Source: Devosia sp. Root413D1 (GTDB taxonomy: Bacteria; Pseudomonadota; Alphaproteobacteria; Rhizobiales; Devosiaceae). From it: a stretch of 56,753 bases of DNA. The notes beneath the pieces are model-generated. The model was not told where the DNA came from. It did not search any database and worked only from the letters and a program-made list of their open reading frames with translations. Position 1 is the first letter of the stretch. Every line of letters begins with the position of its first letter. The position numbers and the translations under genes were made by a program. The DNA lies in contig NZ_LMEA01000014.1 in assembly GCF_001425235.1 (NCBI RefSeq), positions 1-56,753 on the forward strand. Reading direction: 5' to 3'. This document shows, piece after piece, positions 1-8,711 of this stretch.

Positions 1-111
1 CGCGTGGCGGGGGAGGGGGACCAGCGAAGCTGGTGGAGGGGGGAGCCAAACTAACCGTCGACTCTTGCCGCCCCCTCACCGCCTTCGGCGGTCCCCCTCC
101 CCCGCCACGCG
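1..111. repeat. Inverted repeat of a dispersed GC-rich palindromic element
   Basis: Bases 1-20 and 92-111 are perfect inverted copies of a 20-base arm beginning CGCGTGGCGGG. A smaller hairpin (CCAGC GAA GCTGG) lies just inside the left arm. Bases 1-39 are identical, in the same orientation, to 56715-56753 at the other end of the window. The element follows the 3' end of the aldo/keto reductase gene, so it may form a transcript-end hairpin, but it has no U-tract. I infer a REP/MITE-like dispersed element. Confidence 0.75.
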
Positions 112-140
112 GGGGAGGATCACGGAGAGATCGCGGTCGC

Positions 141-1166
141 CTACCCCGGCACCGGCGCCCCGGCATCGATCAACCCCGCCGCCTTGAGCTCACCCCAGAA
201 CGCCGCCGGGATCGCTTCCTGCAAATACCCGATATTGCTTGTCACTTCCTCCGGCCTCGCCCCGCCGGGGATGACCGAGACCACTGCGGGGTGGGCCAGC
301 GGGAATTGCAGCGCTGCGGCCTGCAGCGACACGCCATGCGTCAAGCACACCGCCTGGATGCGCCGCACCTTGTCCTGCACTTCGTCGGACGCGATGCCGT
401 AGCCGTAGCGCGCATTGGGGCCGGGGCCGGTGGCGAGGATGCCAGAGGCATAGGGGGCGCCGATGATCACCGAGATGTTGTGCTCGAGACAGCGCTTCAG
501 GCCGGTGCCGAGCGCCGACTGGTCGAGCAGGGTGTAGGGCATGGCGACGATAGAGAAGTCGAGCGGCACCTGTGAGGCGAAAGTCAGCAGCGACGGGGCG
601 GCGTTGAGCCCCATGCCGATGGCCTTGATCTGGCCCGAGGCCTTCAGCTCCTCGAGCGCCTTGATGCCGCTGCGCACCATGTCTTCCATGCGCGGCCCAT
701 CGGGGTTGCTGCCGAGCGAGGCTTCAGGATCGTGGATCAACAGCGCATCGACGCTGTCGAGGCCGAGCCGCAACAGGCTCTGCTCATAGGAACGCATCAC
801 CCCGTCATAGGAATAGTCCCAGACGATCTCCATGTTCAGCCCGCCGCCCCACGGCGTGCGGTCGAAGGTCTTGGGGTCGGCGGGGCGCCGGAAGAAGCGA
901 CCGACCTTGGTGGTCAGGAGGAACTCAGCGCGCGGCTGGTCGATGAGGAAATCGCCGACCCGATGCTCGCTGAGGCCGCGGCCGTAGAACGGGGCGCTGT
1001 CGAAATAGCGCACGCCGCCATCCCAGGCGGCCTTCAGCGTCGCATGTGCGGTCTCGCCGGAAACGCGGTGGTACATGCCGCCCAGATGCGCGGCGCCGAA
1101 CCCCATGGGCGGCAGTTCGAGGGCGGTGGAGCCGACGCGATGCCGGTCGGTGAGTTTGATGGACAT
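141..1166 (-). CDS. Aldo/keto reductase, L-fucose / D-threo-aldose 1-dehydrogenase-like
   Basis: 341 residues, single-domain AKR TIM barrel. The expected catalytic tetrad is visible: Asp56 (YFDSAPFYG), Tyr61, Lys87 (TTKVGR) and His145 (LLIHDPE). The sequence resembles the L-fucose/D-threo-aldose 1-dehydrogenase group, which oxidises the C1 hydroxyl of an aldose to the aldonolactone with NAD(P)+. It is cytoplasmic, with no signal peptide. The ATG at 1166 is chosen because the family motif MGFGAAHLGG then begins about 20 residues in; the open frame extends 64 codons further upstream, but that part overlaps the ABC ATPase gene and looks non-coding. It is the last gene of operon A, 28 bp after an ATPase gene. 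With the lactonase and dehydratase upstream it would supply the first step of an oxidative aldose pathway. Substrate identity is inferred. Confidence 0.85.
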   Translation of the reverse strand: MSIKLTDRHRVGSTALELPPMGFGAAHLGGMYHRVSGETAHATLKAAWDGGVRYFDSAPFYGRGLSEHRVGDFLIDQPRAEFLLTTKVGRFFRRPADPKTFDRTPWGGGLNMEIVWDYSYDGVMRSYEQSLLRLGLDSVDALLIHDPEASLGSNPDGPRMEDMVRSGIKALEELKASGQIKAIGMGLNAAPSLLTFASQVPLDFSIVAMPYTLLDQSALGTGLKRCLEHNISVIIGAPYASGILATGPGPNARYGYGIASDEVQDKVRRIQAVCLTHGVSLQAAALQFPLAHPAVVSVIPGGARPEEVTSNIGYLQEAIPAAFWGELKAAGLIDAGAPVPG

Positions 1167-1194
1167 GGTCGTGGCAATCGGTTGGGGACGAAAA

Positions 1195-2217
1195 TCAGGG
1201 GGCAGTAGCGGTGATCGAATGGTTGGGCGGCCGGAACACCGAGGCGACGTCGTCGCTCGCCGAGACCGGCGCGTCGCGATAGAGGAAGCAGGTGGCGAGC
1301 CGTTCGCTGTCGGGCACGTATTTGGGCGGCAGGTTGTCCCAGCACATCTCCATGACATGCGGGCAGCGCGGCGCGAACTTGCAGCCGGGGTTGGCGCGCG
1401 CCGCCGAAGCTTCCGACACCGGGATCTCCTCGCCGCCCCAGGCCTTACTCAGGTCGGGCAGCGGGATCGAGGAGACCAAGAGCTGCGAGTAGGGGTGCTT
1501 GGGCGCCCCGATCACCCGCTCCACCGCGCCGGCCTCCGAGACGTTGCCGCGATAGAGGATCAGGATGTTGTCGCAGATCTGGAAGGCGGTGGTCAGGTCG
1601 TGCGTGATGTAGACGATGGAAATGCCGAGCTCGCGGTTCAGTGTCTTCAGCTCGTCGAGAATGGTGGCGCGCAGCGACGCATCGACCATCGAAACCGGCT
1701 CGTCGGCGACGATCAGCCGGGGCCTGAGCAGCACGGCGCGGGCCACCATGATGCGCTGGCGTTGCCCACCCGACAGCTCGTGCGGAAAGCGGCCGAGCGT
1801 ATCCTGTGGCCTGAGGCCGACGCGCTTCAGCGCGTCCTCGATCATCGCCCGGGCGGCGCTCTCGCTGTCGGCGAGCTTGTAGCGCTTGACCGGGGTCTCG
1901 AGCACATGGTCGATCCGGTAGAACGGGTTGAAGACGTCGAACGGATCCTGAAATACCGGCTGCACCTCGCGACGGAACTGCCGCTGCTCGGCGCCGGTCA
2001 TCCTGGCCACGTCCTTGCCCTGGTACAGCACCTGGCCATGCGATGGGTTGATGAAGCCCAGCATCATGCGCGCCAGGGTGGTCTTGCCGCTGCCGCTTTC
2101 GCCGGCCACGGCGGTCATCGACGGGCTGGTATCGGACAGCGACAGGGTGACGTCGTTGAGCGCGGTGAAGGCGCCATAGGTCTTGGTGACGCCACGCATT
2201 TCAATGAGTGCGGTCAC
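1195..2217 (-). CDS. Peptide/oligosaccharide ABC importer, ATPase 2 (OppF/DppF type)
   Basis: 340 residues. Walker A GESGSGKTT at about 39-47, signature LSGGQ at 148-152, and Walker B with LIVADEP at 168-174. The C-terminal oligopeptide-transporter extension carries the Cys-containing segment GCKFAPRCP, typical of the Opp/Dpp/Nik family and sometimes linked to an iron-sulfur site. The GTG start at 2217 overlaps the stop of the partner ATPase by 4 bases, so the two are translationally coupled. It energises uptake through the permease pair at 3248-5109, with the family-5 binding protein at 5481-7262. In this operon of sugar-oxidising enzymes the cargo is more likely an oligosaccharide or glycoside than a peptide; that is inference. 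Confidence 0.9.
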   Translation of the reverse strand: MTALIEMRGVTKTYGAFTALNDVTLSLSDTSPSMTAVAGESGSGKTTLARMMLGFINPSHGQVLYQGKDVARMTGAEQRQFRREVQPVFQDPFDVFNPFYRIDHVLETPVKRYKLADSESAARAMIEDALKRVGLRPQDTLGRFPHELSGGQRQRIMVARAVLLRPRLIVADEPVSMVDASLRATILDELKTLNRELGISIVYITHDLTTAFQICDNILILYRGNVSEAGAVERVIGAPKHPYSQLLVSSIPLPDLSKAWGGEEIPVSEASAARANPGCKFAPRCPHVMEMCWDNLPPKYVPDSERLATCFLYRDAPVSASDDVASVFRPPNHSITATAP

Positions 2218-3248
2218 GGGCGGAGCTCCTGGTGGGCACGTGTCATCGGCGGCAGTGGCGGCAGTGCCGCATGTTCCGGATAGAGGTGGCAGGCGGCGCT
2301 CTGGCCGGGCGCTACCTGCTGCAGCAGCGGCGTCTCGCGGACGCAGCGATCGAAGGCGAGCGGGCAGCGCGGGTTGAAGCTGCAGCCCGGCGGCAAATCC
2401 ACCAGCGGCGGCGGCAGGCCGGGGATACCGGTGAGCTCGCGCTTCACCTCGATGCCGGGGAGGCTATCGACCAGCAACCTTGTATATGGGTGCTTGGGGC
2501 TCTCGATCATCTGGCGGACCGGCCCGATCTCGACGAGCTTGCCGGCATACATCACGCCCACCGTATCGGCGAACTGGGCGATCAGTCCCATGTCATGGCC
2601 GATGAGGACGACGGCGGCGCCGAGCCCATCCTGCAGGCGGCCCAGCGTCTGCATCACCTGGCGCTGCACCACCACATCGAGGGCGCTGGTCGGCTCGTCC
2701 GCGACGATCACCTTGGGCGCGAGCGAGGTGGCGATGGCCATGGCGGCGCGCTGCTTCATGCCGCCCGAGAGTTCATGCGGATAGCGGCGCGCGACTTCGG
2801 GAGCGAGGCCGACATTCTTCAACAGTTCTTGCACCCGGGCGTCGAGCTCGGCCCGCCGCATCCCCGGCTTGTGGGCGACGATGGCGTCGATCATCTGCTC
2901 CTCGAGCCGCATCACCGGGTTGAGCGAACTCATCGCCCCCTGCGGGATCAGCGCGATGTCGCGCAGCCGGGTCTCGCGCAGCTCCCTGGTGCTCATCTTC
3001 AGGATGTCGCGGCCATCGAGCTTCACCGAGCCGCCGGCGATGCGGCCGGGCGCCCGGGTCAGGCGCATCAGCGCCGTCGCCATGGTGGTCTTGCCCGAAC
3101 CGCTCTCGCCGATCAGCCCCAGCCGTTCGCCGGGTCGGAGCGAGAACGACACATCGTTCACCGCCTTGGCCGGACCCTTGCCGGTGTCGTAGTGGACGTT
3201 CAGTTCCTCGACGACGAGGATGGGTTTGGCGTCTTGAGCGACAGACAT
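2214..3248 (-). CDS. Peptide/oligosaccharide ABC importer, ATPase 1 (OppD/DppD type)
   Basis: 344 residues. Walker A GESGSGKTT at about 47-55, then HELSGGMKQR as signature, VIVADEPTSALD as Walker B and a switch His in IGHDMG. It ends with the oligopeptide ABC C-terminal domain, including the GCSFNPRCP cysteine segment. The start is the ATG at 3248 (MSVAQDAKPI): its first bases overlap the stop of the upstream permease (ATGA), and the frame further upstream runs antisense to nothing recognisable. It forms a heterodimer with the following ATPase, as is usual in this transporter family. Transcribed as part of operon A. Confidence 0.9.
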   Translation of the reverse strand: MSVAQDAKPILVVEELNVHYDTGKGPAKAVNDVSFSLRPGERLGLIGESGSGKTTMATALMRLTRAPGRIAGGSVKLDGRDILKMSTRELRETRLRDIALIPQGAMSSLNPVMRLEEQMIDAIVAHKPGMRRAELDARVQELLKNVGLAPEVARRYPHELSGGMKQRAAMAIATSLAPKVIVADEPTSALDVVVQRQVMQTLGRLQDGLGAAVVLIGHDMGLIAQFADTVGVMYAGKLVEIGPVRQMIESPKHPYTRLLVDSLPGIEVKRELTGIPGLPPPLVDLPPGCSFNPRCPLAFDRCVRETPLLQQVAPGQSAACHLYPEHAALPPLPPMTRAHQELRP

Positions 3249-4108
3249 CAGCGCCTCGCCAGCTTGGGGTTGGCGAAGCGGTCGAAGCCGACCGAGGTCA
3301 GGAACAGACCAATGAAGATCGCGGCGATCACCACGATCGGCGGCCCCCACCACCACCAATAGCCGCGCAGCACCGCCGAGGATTGCTGGCTCCAGTAGAT
3401 GGTGTTGCCCAGCGTCATCTCGTCGAGCGCGCCAAGACCCAGCGCCTCGAGGCCGATGACGGCGAGGATCGAGCCCGAGACGGTGCCGACGAAGCTCGCG
3501 ACGATATAGGGCATCAGGTTGGGCATGATCTCGGTGAAGAGGATCTCCCACTGGCTCTCGCCGTTGACCCGCGCCACCTCGACATAGGATTTCTCGCGGA
3601 TGGTGAGCACCTGGGCGCGCACCGTGCGGGTGGTGAACATCCAACCGAGCGAGGCCACTACCAGCGCCATGACCAGCGTGGTCATGCGGTCGATATTGCC
3701 GGCGATGATGACGAGGATGGCGATGGCCGGCACGGTCAGCAGCGCATCGGAGATCACCCGGATCACCGCGTCGACGATGCCGCCGAAATGCCCGGCGATC
3801 AGGCCGAGCGCAGTGCCGAAGCCGACGCCGATAAAGCCGGCGATCAGCCCCATCTTCAGCGTGTTGGGGGTGGCGTAGATCAAAAGGGTCCACATGTCGC
3901 GGCCCTGCGAATCCGTGCCGAGGAAATACTCGGGGCCGGGGGGCTTGCGTGGCCGCACCGCGCCGACCTGGGCATTCACCGCATCGACGAAGAACGGACC
4001 GATGGCGCTGAACAACAAGATCGCGGCAAGAATGCCGAGGCCGAGCAGCAGCACGCCGCTGATCCGGCCCTGTTCGTAGTTACGGCGAAGGGAGCTGAGA
4101 ATGTTCAT
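3248..4108 (-). CDS. Peptide/oligosaccharide ABC importer, permease 2 (DppC/OppC type)
   Basis: 286 residues. An N-terminal hydrophobic segment at about 17-40 is followed by a periplasmic stretch with the family hallmark YFLGTDSQGRD, then further hydrophobic helices. The coupling-loop region reads YVEVARVNGESQWEILFTEI, containing the EAA-like G used to dock the ATPases. Inner-membrane protein, normally six transmembrane segments. The ATG at 4108 overlaps the preceding permease stop by 4 bases, and its own stop overlaps the next ATPase start. Length and order match the B-C-D-F arrangement of Dpp/Opp operons. Confidence 0.9.
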   Translation of the reverse strand: MNILSSLRRNYEQGRISGVLLLGLGILAAILLFSAIGPFFVDAVNAQVGAVRPRKPPGPEYFLGTDSQGRDMWTLLIYATPNTLKMGLIAGFIGVGFGTALGLIAGHFGGIVDAVIRVISDALLTVPAIAILVIIAGNIDRMTTLVMALVVASLGWMFTTRTVRAQVLTIREKSYVEVARVNGESQWEILFTEIMPNLMPYIVASFVGTVSGSILAVIGLEALGLGALDEMTLGNTIYWSQQSSAVLRGYWWWWGPPIVVIAAIFIGLFLTSVGFDRFANPKLARR

Positions 4109-5109
4109 CGCCGGATCCTCGGGTCAAGCAGGGGGTAGATCAGGTCGACGAGGAACAGCAGCACCGCCAACGAGACGATGAGCATCAGCACCACGCCCTG
4201 GATGACGAAATAGTCCTGTCCGCGGATCGCCACATAGAGGAGCGAGCCGAGCCCCGGATAGTTGAAGATCACCTCGACCAGCACGGCGCCGGAAACCACC
4301 GAACCGAGCGACAAAGCCAGCGCGGTGACCTGCGCCAGCAGCGCGTTGCGCATGCCGTACCAGACGAAAATCCGGTTCGGGTGGAGGCCCTTGGCCTCGG
4401 CGAAGGTGATGTAATCCTCGCCCAGGACCGAGACCATCTGGCTGCGCATGCCGAGGGCCCAGAAGCCGACATTGCCGAGGATAATGGCCAGACAGGGCAG
4501 GAACGCGTGCCTGAGGATATCCTCGGTGGTGGCCCAGTCGAGCCGCATGATGCGGGTGGTGTCGACGCCGCCCGCGGGCGGGAACCACTTCAGCACCACG
4601 GCGAAGAAATAGATCAGGATGATCGCCAGGAGGTAGAACGGGATCGAGGTGAGGATCATCATCAGCGGCACGATCGACTTGATGGTGCGCCCCGAGCCCG
4701 GCCAGGCGAGCCGCCCGCCGAGCAGCGAACCGACGCTGAAGGCGATCAGGGTGGCCACCGCCAGCAGCGTCACCGACCAGGGCAGCGCATTGCCGATCAT
4801 GGTCGAGACTTTTTCGGGGAAGTTGGCGAAGGACACGCCGAGATCGAGCCGGAACAGGTCGAGCCAGTAGTTGAGATATTGCTCGAGGATCGGCGCATCG
4901 AGCCCGTATTTGGCGCGATAGGCGGCCGAGACCGCCTGGATATCGACATTCTGCGCGCCGCCGGTGGCCTGCAGCCGGGCCAGAGCCGTCTGTACGGGGT
5001 CGCCGGGGAGCAGGCGCGGAATGATGAAATTGATGCTCACAGCGACGAAGACGATCAGCAGCAGCTGGCCGAAACGGGTGAGGAGGTAGCGGAGGAGTTC
5101 GCGGCTCAT
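4105..5109 (-). CDS. Peptide/oligosaccharide ABC importer, permease 1 (DppB/OppB type)
   Basis: 334 residues from the chosen ATG at 5109 (MSRELLRYLLTRFGQ); another in-frame ATG lies at 5130 and neither has a strong Shine-Dalgarno. The N-terminus matches the usual DppB opening: one helix, then IPRLLPGDPV. The central EAA-type loop reads YITFAEAKGLHPNRIF and the C-terminal helix is LVDLIYPLLDPRIR, the family ending. Inner-membrane component of the operon A importer. It follows the binding-protein gene after a gap of about 370 bp that carries a palindromic element, so binding protein and permeases may be expressed at different levels. Confidence 0.88.
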   Translation of the reverse strand: MSRELLRYLLTRFGQLLLIVFVAVSINFIIPRLLPGDPVQTALARLQATGGAQNVDIQAVSAAYRAKYGLDAPILEQYLNYWLDLFRLDLGVSFANFPEKVSTMIGNALPWSVTLLAVATLIAFSVGSLLGGRLAWPGSGRTIKSIVPLMMILTSIPFYLLAIILIYFFAVVLKWFPPAGGVDTTRIMRLDWATTEDILRHAFLPCLAIILGNVGFWALGMRSQMVSVLGEDYITFAEAKGLHPNRIFVWYGMRNALLAQVTALALSLGSVVSGAVLVEVIFNYPGLGSLLYVAIRGQDYFVIQGVVLMLIVSLAVLLFLVDLIYPLLDPRIRR

Positions 5110-5151
5110 CGAGACACCGATCGTAGCCAAGCCACGGGCCGTTGAGCGAGC

Positions 5152-5307
5152 GCCTTCTCCCCTTGTGGGAGAAGGTGGCCGAAGGCCGGATGAGGGGTTC
5201 TCTCCGCGTACCGGATCGCTCGTCGCTTACGCTCCGATCGCGCTACACTTCGTTGCGCGGACCCCTCATCCGCCCTTCGGGCACCTTCTCCCACAAGGGG
5301 AGAAGGC
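5152..5307. repeat. Large palindromic element in the gap between binding protein and permease genes
   Basis: The roughly 350 bp between 5131 and 5480 hold no convincing gene. The left arm 5152-5177 is the exact reverse complement of 5282-5307, and each arm contains its own small hairpin (CTTCTCCC / GGGAGAAG). ATGAGGGG near 5190 pairs with CCCCTCAT near 5262. At 5356-5390 there is a further short GC-rich repeat (CGGCCTTCGCCGGAATGACC) related to the one at 7359-7452. Because the element lies inside an operon, an mRNA hairpin here could protect the upstream binding-protein message from 3' decay. That role is inferred. Confidence 0.75.
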
Positions 5308-5480
5308 AAGAGGGTGCCTGGCGCAGACACGTGCCACAGTCCGCATCTCAGGATGGGTTCCGGCCTTCGCCGGAATGACCCGGTGGGTGGGGCAACGCTT
5401 GGTGTCACGGGCAGAGTCCTGGTGGAGAGTGGTTGCGGATGGCAGCCGAAGCCGCCATCCGCGCGATCAGTGCCCGGCGC

Positions 5481-7262
5481 TTACTGCGCGCCGGTCGGCT
5501 TCAGGTTGTGGATGACGACGTTGAACGCTTCCCACGGGGTGTACGGGGCAACGTACGGGTCGGCCGCGGACGGCCAGCCGGTCCAGTAGGTGTTGTTGAA
5601 GGTCACCACATGGTATTCCTCGAGCAGGTCGATCTGCGGCAGGTCGCGCAGGGCGATATCGAGGGCCGCGACGGCGTTCTTCATGTACTCGGAGTTTGGA
5701 TCGGTATCGGCCGGGACGGCGTCCATGGCGTCTATCAGCTTGTCGTATTCCGGGTTCATGTAACGCGAGGCGGCGACGGCGTTCGGGATGTTCTCGCCGA
5801 GCGGCCGGGCGAACTTCGAATGGTAGTGCTGCAGCGTCTCGAGTGGTTCCGACAGGCTGCCGCAATGGACGAAGATCATGGTGTCGAAGTTGCCCGACTG
5901 GATGTCCGGCAGCCAGGTATCGTCCACCGGAGCCTGCACCGCGTCGAACCCGGCGTTCTTGAACTGCTGGGTCAGCGGGGCCAGCGTCGGCTGGATGAAG
6001 GCCGGGGTGCGAACCGTCACGGTGAGCGGCTTGCCGTCCTTGGCCCACAGGCCATTGGCGTCCTTGGCGTAGCCGGCCTTCCCCATATACTCCTCGACCT
6101 TGGCCGGATCGGGATTGTCGAGATTGTACTTGTCGAGCACGGCCTTGAGCGGGCTGCCCTCGCCGAGCCAGGTGCCGGCCATGTAGTTGGAAAAGGCGAA
6201 GGTCACCGGCTTCTGGCCGCCTTCGTAGCCGATATCGTTGATGGCGGCGCGGTCGATGGCATAGTTCAGCGCGTAGCGCACGTTCACGTCGTTCCACGGC
6301 TCACGCATCTGGTTGAACACCAGCGAGTAGTCGCAGCCATCGGGAGCGCCCCAGTTCGGGCCTTCCGGATTCCACGAGCTGAGCTTGTCGTTCTGGGCGC
6401 GGGCGGCCTCGAACGTGCCGATCAAGAGCTGCCGGCCGCCATCGATCTGGTTGGCGATATGCAGCTGGCCCATCGCGTCGTCGCTCGATACCGGCACGAG
6501 GGTGATGCGCTTGGGTGCCGGCAGATCCTGGAAGCCGACCTTGGCGCCCCACCAGTCGTCGCGGCGATCGAAGATTTCCTGCTGGTTGGTGGTCGAGACC
6601 AGCTTGTAGGCGCCAGTGCCGACCGGCCAGCCCTTGGCCGGATCGTAGTTGGTGAAGGTCGCGATATCCTGGCCTTCCCAGATGTGCTTGGGCAGGATCG
6701 GGTAGTGGTTCTCGTGCCCGAGCGCCAGGAAATCGCGGACGAAGCGCGGCGCCGCCTTGTTGAAGTTGATGGTGACGTTCAGCGCATCGACGACGGTGAC
6801 ATCCTTGATCCACTCCTTGAACGCCGCGGAGCCACCGATTTCCGGCGGTGCGTCGCGCACCGCTTCGAGGGTGAACTTCACGTCGTCGGCGGTGAACTTG
6901 GTGCCATCCGACCACTCGACGCCGTCACGCAGCTTGATCGAGGCGCTCATGAAGTCGGGCGCGTATTCGAAGCTTTCGGCCTGCCACGGGATCAGCGTGC
7001 CGTCGTTGAGGTTGGTGTAGAACAGCGCCTCGTTGATAGTGATCTGCATCACGTCGCGCTGGTGGGTGATCGAGCTCAAATACGGGTGCCAGTTCTCGGT
7101 ATTGGCGAACTGCGCCGGCTGGTCGCCCCACGGCGTCAGCACCAGGGTTTCGTTGCGCGGCATGTCGGCCACCTGGGCAAAGGCAGTCGATGCCAGGAGC
7201 GGCGCTGCCAGCAGCGCGATAGCGCCGCCAAGCAGATGCTGCCTCAGGGATCTACGGTTCAT
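5481..7262 (-). CDS. ABC importer periplasmic binding protein, family 5 (peptide/oligosaccharide)
   Basis: 593 residues, the usual length for SBP_bac_5 proteins. A signal peptide is evident: MNRRSLRQHLLG, a hydrophobic run, then ASTAFAQ with likely cleavage near residue 30. Family features include the central DGVEWSDGTKFTADDVKFTLE and WNDVNVRYALNYAIDRAAI segments. The ATG at 7262 is set by a strong Shine-Dalgarno (GGAGGA about 6 bases upstream). It delivers ligand to the permeases encoded downstream. Family-5 proteins bind peptides, nickel or, in several alphaproteobacteria, plant-derived oligosaccharides. The rhamnose/fucose-type enzymes beside it make a sugar ligand plausible but unproven. 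Confidence 0.9.
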   Translation of the reverse strand: MNRRSLRQHLLGGAIALLAAPLLASTAFAQVADMPRNETLVLTPWGDQPAQFANTENWHPYLSSITHQRDVMQITINEALFYTNLNDGTLIPWQAESFEYAPDFMSASIKLRDGVEWSDGTKFTADDVKFTLEAVRDAPPEIGGSAAFKEWIKDVTVVDALNVTINFNKAAPRFVRDFLALGHENHYPILPKHIWEGQDIATFTNYDPAKGWPVGTGAYKLVSTTNQQEIFDRRDDWWGAKVGFQDLPAPKRITLVPVSSDDAMGQLHIANQIDGGRQLLIGTFEAARAQNDKLSSWNPEGPNWGAPDGCDYSLVFNQMREPWNDVNVRYALNYAIDRAAINDIGYEGGQKPVTFAFSNYMAGTWLGEGSPLKAVLDKYNLDNPDPAKVEEYMGKAGYAKDANGLWAKDGKPLTVTVRTPAFIQPTLAPLTQQFKNAGFDAVQAPVDDTWLPDIQSGNFDTMIFVHCGSLSEPLETLQHYHSKFARPLGENIPNAVAASRYMNPEYDKLIDAMDAVPADTDPNSEYMKNAVAALDIALRDLPQIDLLEEYHVVTFNNTYWTGWPSAADPYVAPYTPWEAFNVVIHNLKPTGAQ

Positions 7263-7358
7263 GATGGTCCTCCTCCGGCCGGTTCCGGCCACTCGTTGAT
7301 TTCTTCCGAGGCGGGGCAGGGCCTCGCCACGCATCGTCTTGGCCTCGTCTGGCCCCCT

Positions 7359-7452
7359 CACCGGGTCATCCCCGCGAAAGCGGGGATCTCCGTTTGCGAT
7401 GGTGCAAAGGCCAGGAAACAGAGGTCCCCGCTTTCGCGGGAATGACCCGGTG
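7359..7452. repeat. Inverted repeat between dehydratase and binding-protein genes
   Basis: CACCGGGTCAT at 7359-7369 pairs with ATGACCCGGTG at 7442-7452. Inside, CCCCGCGAAAGCGGGG and CCCCGCTTTCGCGGG form additional hairpins. It belongs to the same loose family as 5356-5390 and 21698-21803 (core GTCATCCC ... GGGATGAC). It lies inside operon A without an open frame of its own. A dispersed REP-like element is the simplest explanation. Confidence 0.7.
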
Positions 7453-7484
7453 GGTGGGGGCGACCCCGCCCACCGGGCTCGGGT

Positions 7485-8669
7485 TCAGAGCGCCATCTTC
7501 TCGATGGCGTCCTTGCTCAGTCCGTGGCCGAAGCCCGGTTCGTCGCTGACCACGACGTAACCGTCCTGGGGGACGGCCATGCCGGGGTAGTTGTTGGTGT
7601 GCTTGAGCGGGATGCCGGGGGCGCCGCCGACGAAATACTCGCCCCAGCGCGAGTTAGGCGCCGAGTAGTTGAAGTGCTGGCCATAGGGCGTGTTCATGCC
7701 GGCATGGCAGATCACTTCGAGGCCCGAGGCATCGGCGATGGCGGTGATCTTCTGCACCGCGGTGAAGCCGCCGACCCAGTTGATGTCGGGCTGGAAGATA
7801 TCGACGACGCGGTCCTTGGCCGCTTCGAAGAAGGTGTAGGGCGTGTACCAGTGCTCGCCGGTGGCCAGAGTCTGCCAAGGCAGGCGCTCGCGCAGCGCCT
7901 TGTGCGAGGTATGATCCTCGGGGATCAGGCAATCTTCCATCCATTTGAGGTTGAACGGTTTCAGCCGGTGCGCGAGGCGCACCGCGAACTCGACGTCGAA
8001 GGCCATCCAGCAATCGAGCATCAGTTCGACATGCGGGCCGATCAGCTCGCGCGCCTTGCCGACAAAGGCTTCGTTCTTGTCGAGCGCCTCGAGCCCATCG
8101 GCAGTGCCGTAGGGGCAGGCGAGCTTGGTGGCCTTAAAGCCCAGCTCCATGTGCCAGTCGGTGTCGTTGCCGGTGGCGTAGCAGAACTGCTTGTCGCGGG
8201 CGGCGCCGCCGGCCAGTTCATAGACCGGCAGCTTCAGCACCTTGCCCTTCAGATCCCACAGCGCCAGGTCGATGCCGCTGATGGCATAGGAGGCGAGGCC
8301 CGAAGAGGAGTAGGGCGAGGTGATGCGCATCATCATGTCCCACAGCTTCTCGGTGGCGAGAGCGTTCTCGTCGGTGAGCAGCGGGCCGATATGGTCGTTG
8401 ATCAGGCTGATGGTGGGCTGGCCGTAGCCGGTGACGCCAAAACCCCAGGAGCCGTCATCGGCGGTGACGATGACGCCGACTGCCGGGAAGGCGTTGTTCC
8501 AGCTCGAGCGCAGCGCCTTGTAGCGCGGGTAGCGCGACATCGGGTTCGCGACTTCGGCGTCCTTGGTCCAGGGCGGCCGGCGCGCCGTCACCTTGTCCTT
8601 GCCCTCGTCGTAAATGCCGCCGGCAATCGGGTTGGTGATGGCAAAGGCTTCGATACTCTTGATCTTCAC
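7485..8669 (-). CDS. Enolase-superfamily sugar-acid dehydratase, L-rhamnonate dehydratase-like
   Basis: 394 residues, the length of L-rhamnonate dehydratases. The barrel shows magnesium ligands Asp219 (MLDCWM), Glu245 (KWMED) and Glu272 (TGEHW), a probable catalytic His322 (CHAGM) with a barrel Asp at 295 (QPDINW), and Glu344 (GEYF), matching the rhamnonate dehydratase pattern. The N-terminal NPMSRYPRY resembles that subgroup. The expected reaction is dehydration of a 6-deoxyhexonate to a 2-keto-3-deoxy acid. The start is GTG at 8669 with AGGAGA 8 bases upstream. It sits between the lactonase and binding-protein genes. The exact substrate (L-rhamnonate, L-fuconate or similar) cannot be settled from sequence. 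Confidence 0.85.
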   Translation of the reverse strand: MKIKSIEAFAITNPIAGGIYDEGKDKVTARRPPWTKDAEVANPMSRYPRYKALRSSWNNAFPAVGVIVTADDGSWGFGVTGYGQPTISLINDHIGPLLTDENALATEKLWDMMMRITSPYSSSGLASYAISGIDLALWDLKGKVLKLPVYELAGGAARDKQFCYATGNDTDWHMELGFKATKLACPYGTADGLEALDKNEAFVGKARELIGPHVELMLDCWMAFDVEFAVRLAHRLKPFNLKWMEDCLIPEDHTSHKALRERLPWQTLATGEHWYTPYTFFEAAKDRVVDIFQPDINWVGGFTAVQKITAIADASGLEVICHAGMNTPYGQHFNYSAPNSRWGEYFVGGAPGIPLKHTNNYPGMAVPQDGYVVVSDEPGFGHGLSKDAIEKMAL

Positions 8670-8711
8670 TCAGAAATCTCCTGGTCGTCTCATGCGGTCG
8701 GTCGGGCGGCC

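Noticed and set aside
33-575. Plus-strand open frame of 180 codons at the window start
   Set aside because: It runs from a GC-rich repeat into the antisense of the aldo/keto reductase; no domain.
1167-1358. Upstream extension of the aldo/keto reductase frame
   Set aside because: The extra 64 codons overlap the 3' end of the ABC ATPase gene and are Arg/Thr/Pro-rich without family similarity; the ATG at 1166 fits the AKR N-terminus.
5106-5408. Small open frames within the palindromic gap
   Set aside because: They are translations of a palindromic repeat, on both strands, with no ribosome site.
5433-7445. Long plus-strand open frame (670 codons) opposite the family-5 binding protein
   Set aside because: It is antisense to a clear family-5 binding protein with signal peptide and ribosome site. 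Its composition (His, Arg, Gly, Val-rich) is typical of shadow frames at high GC.
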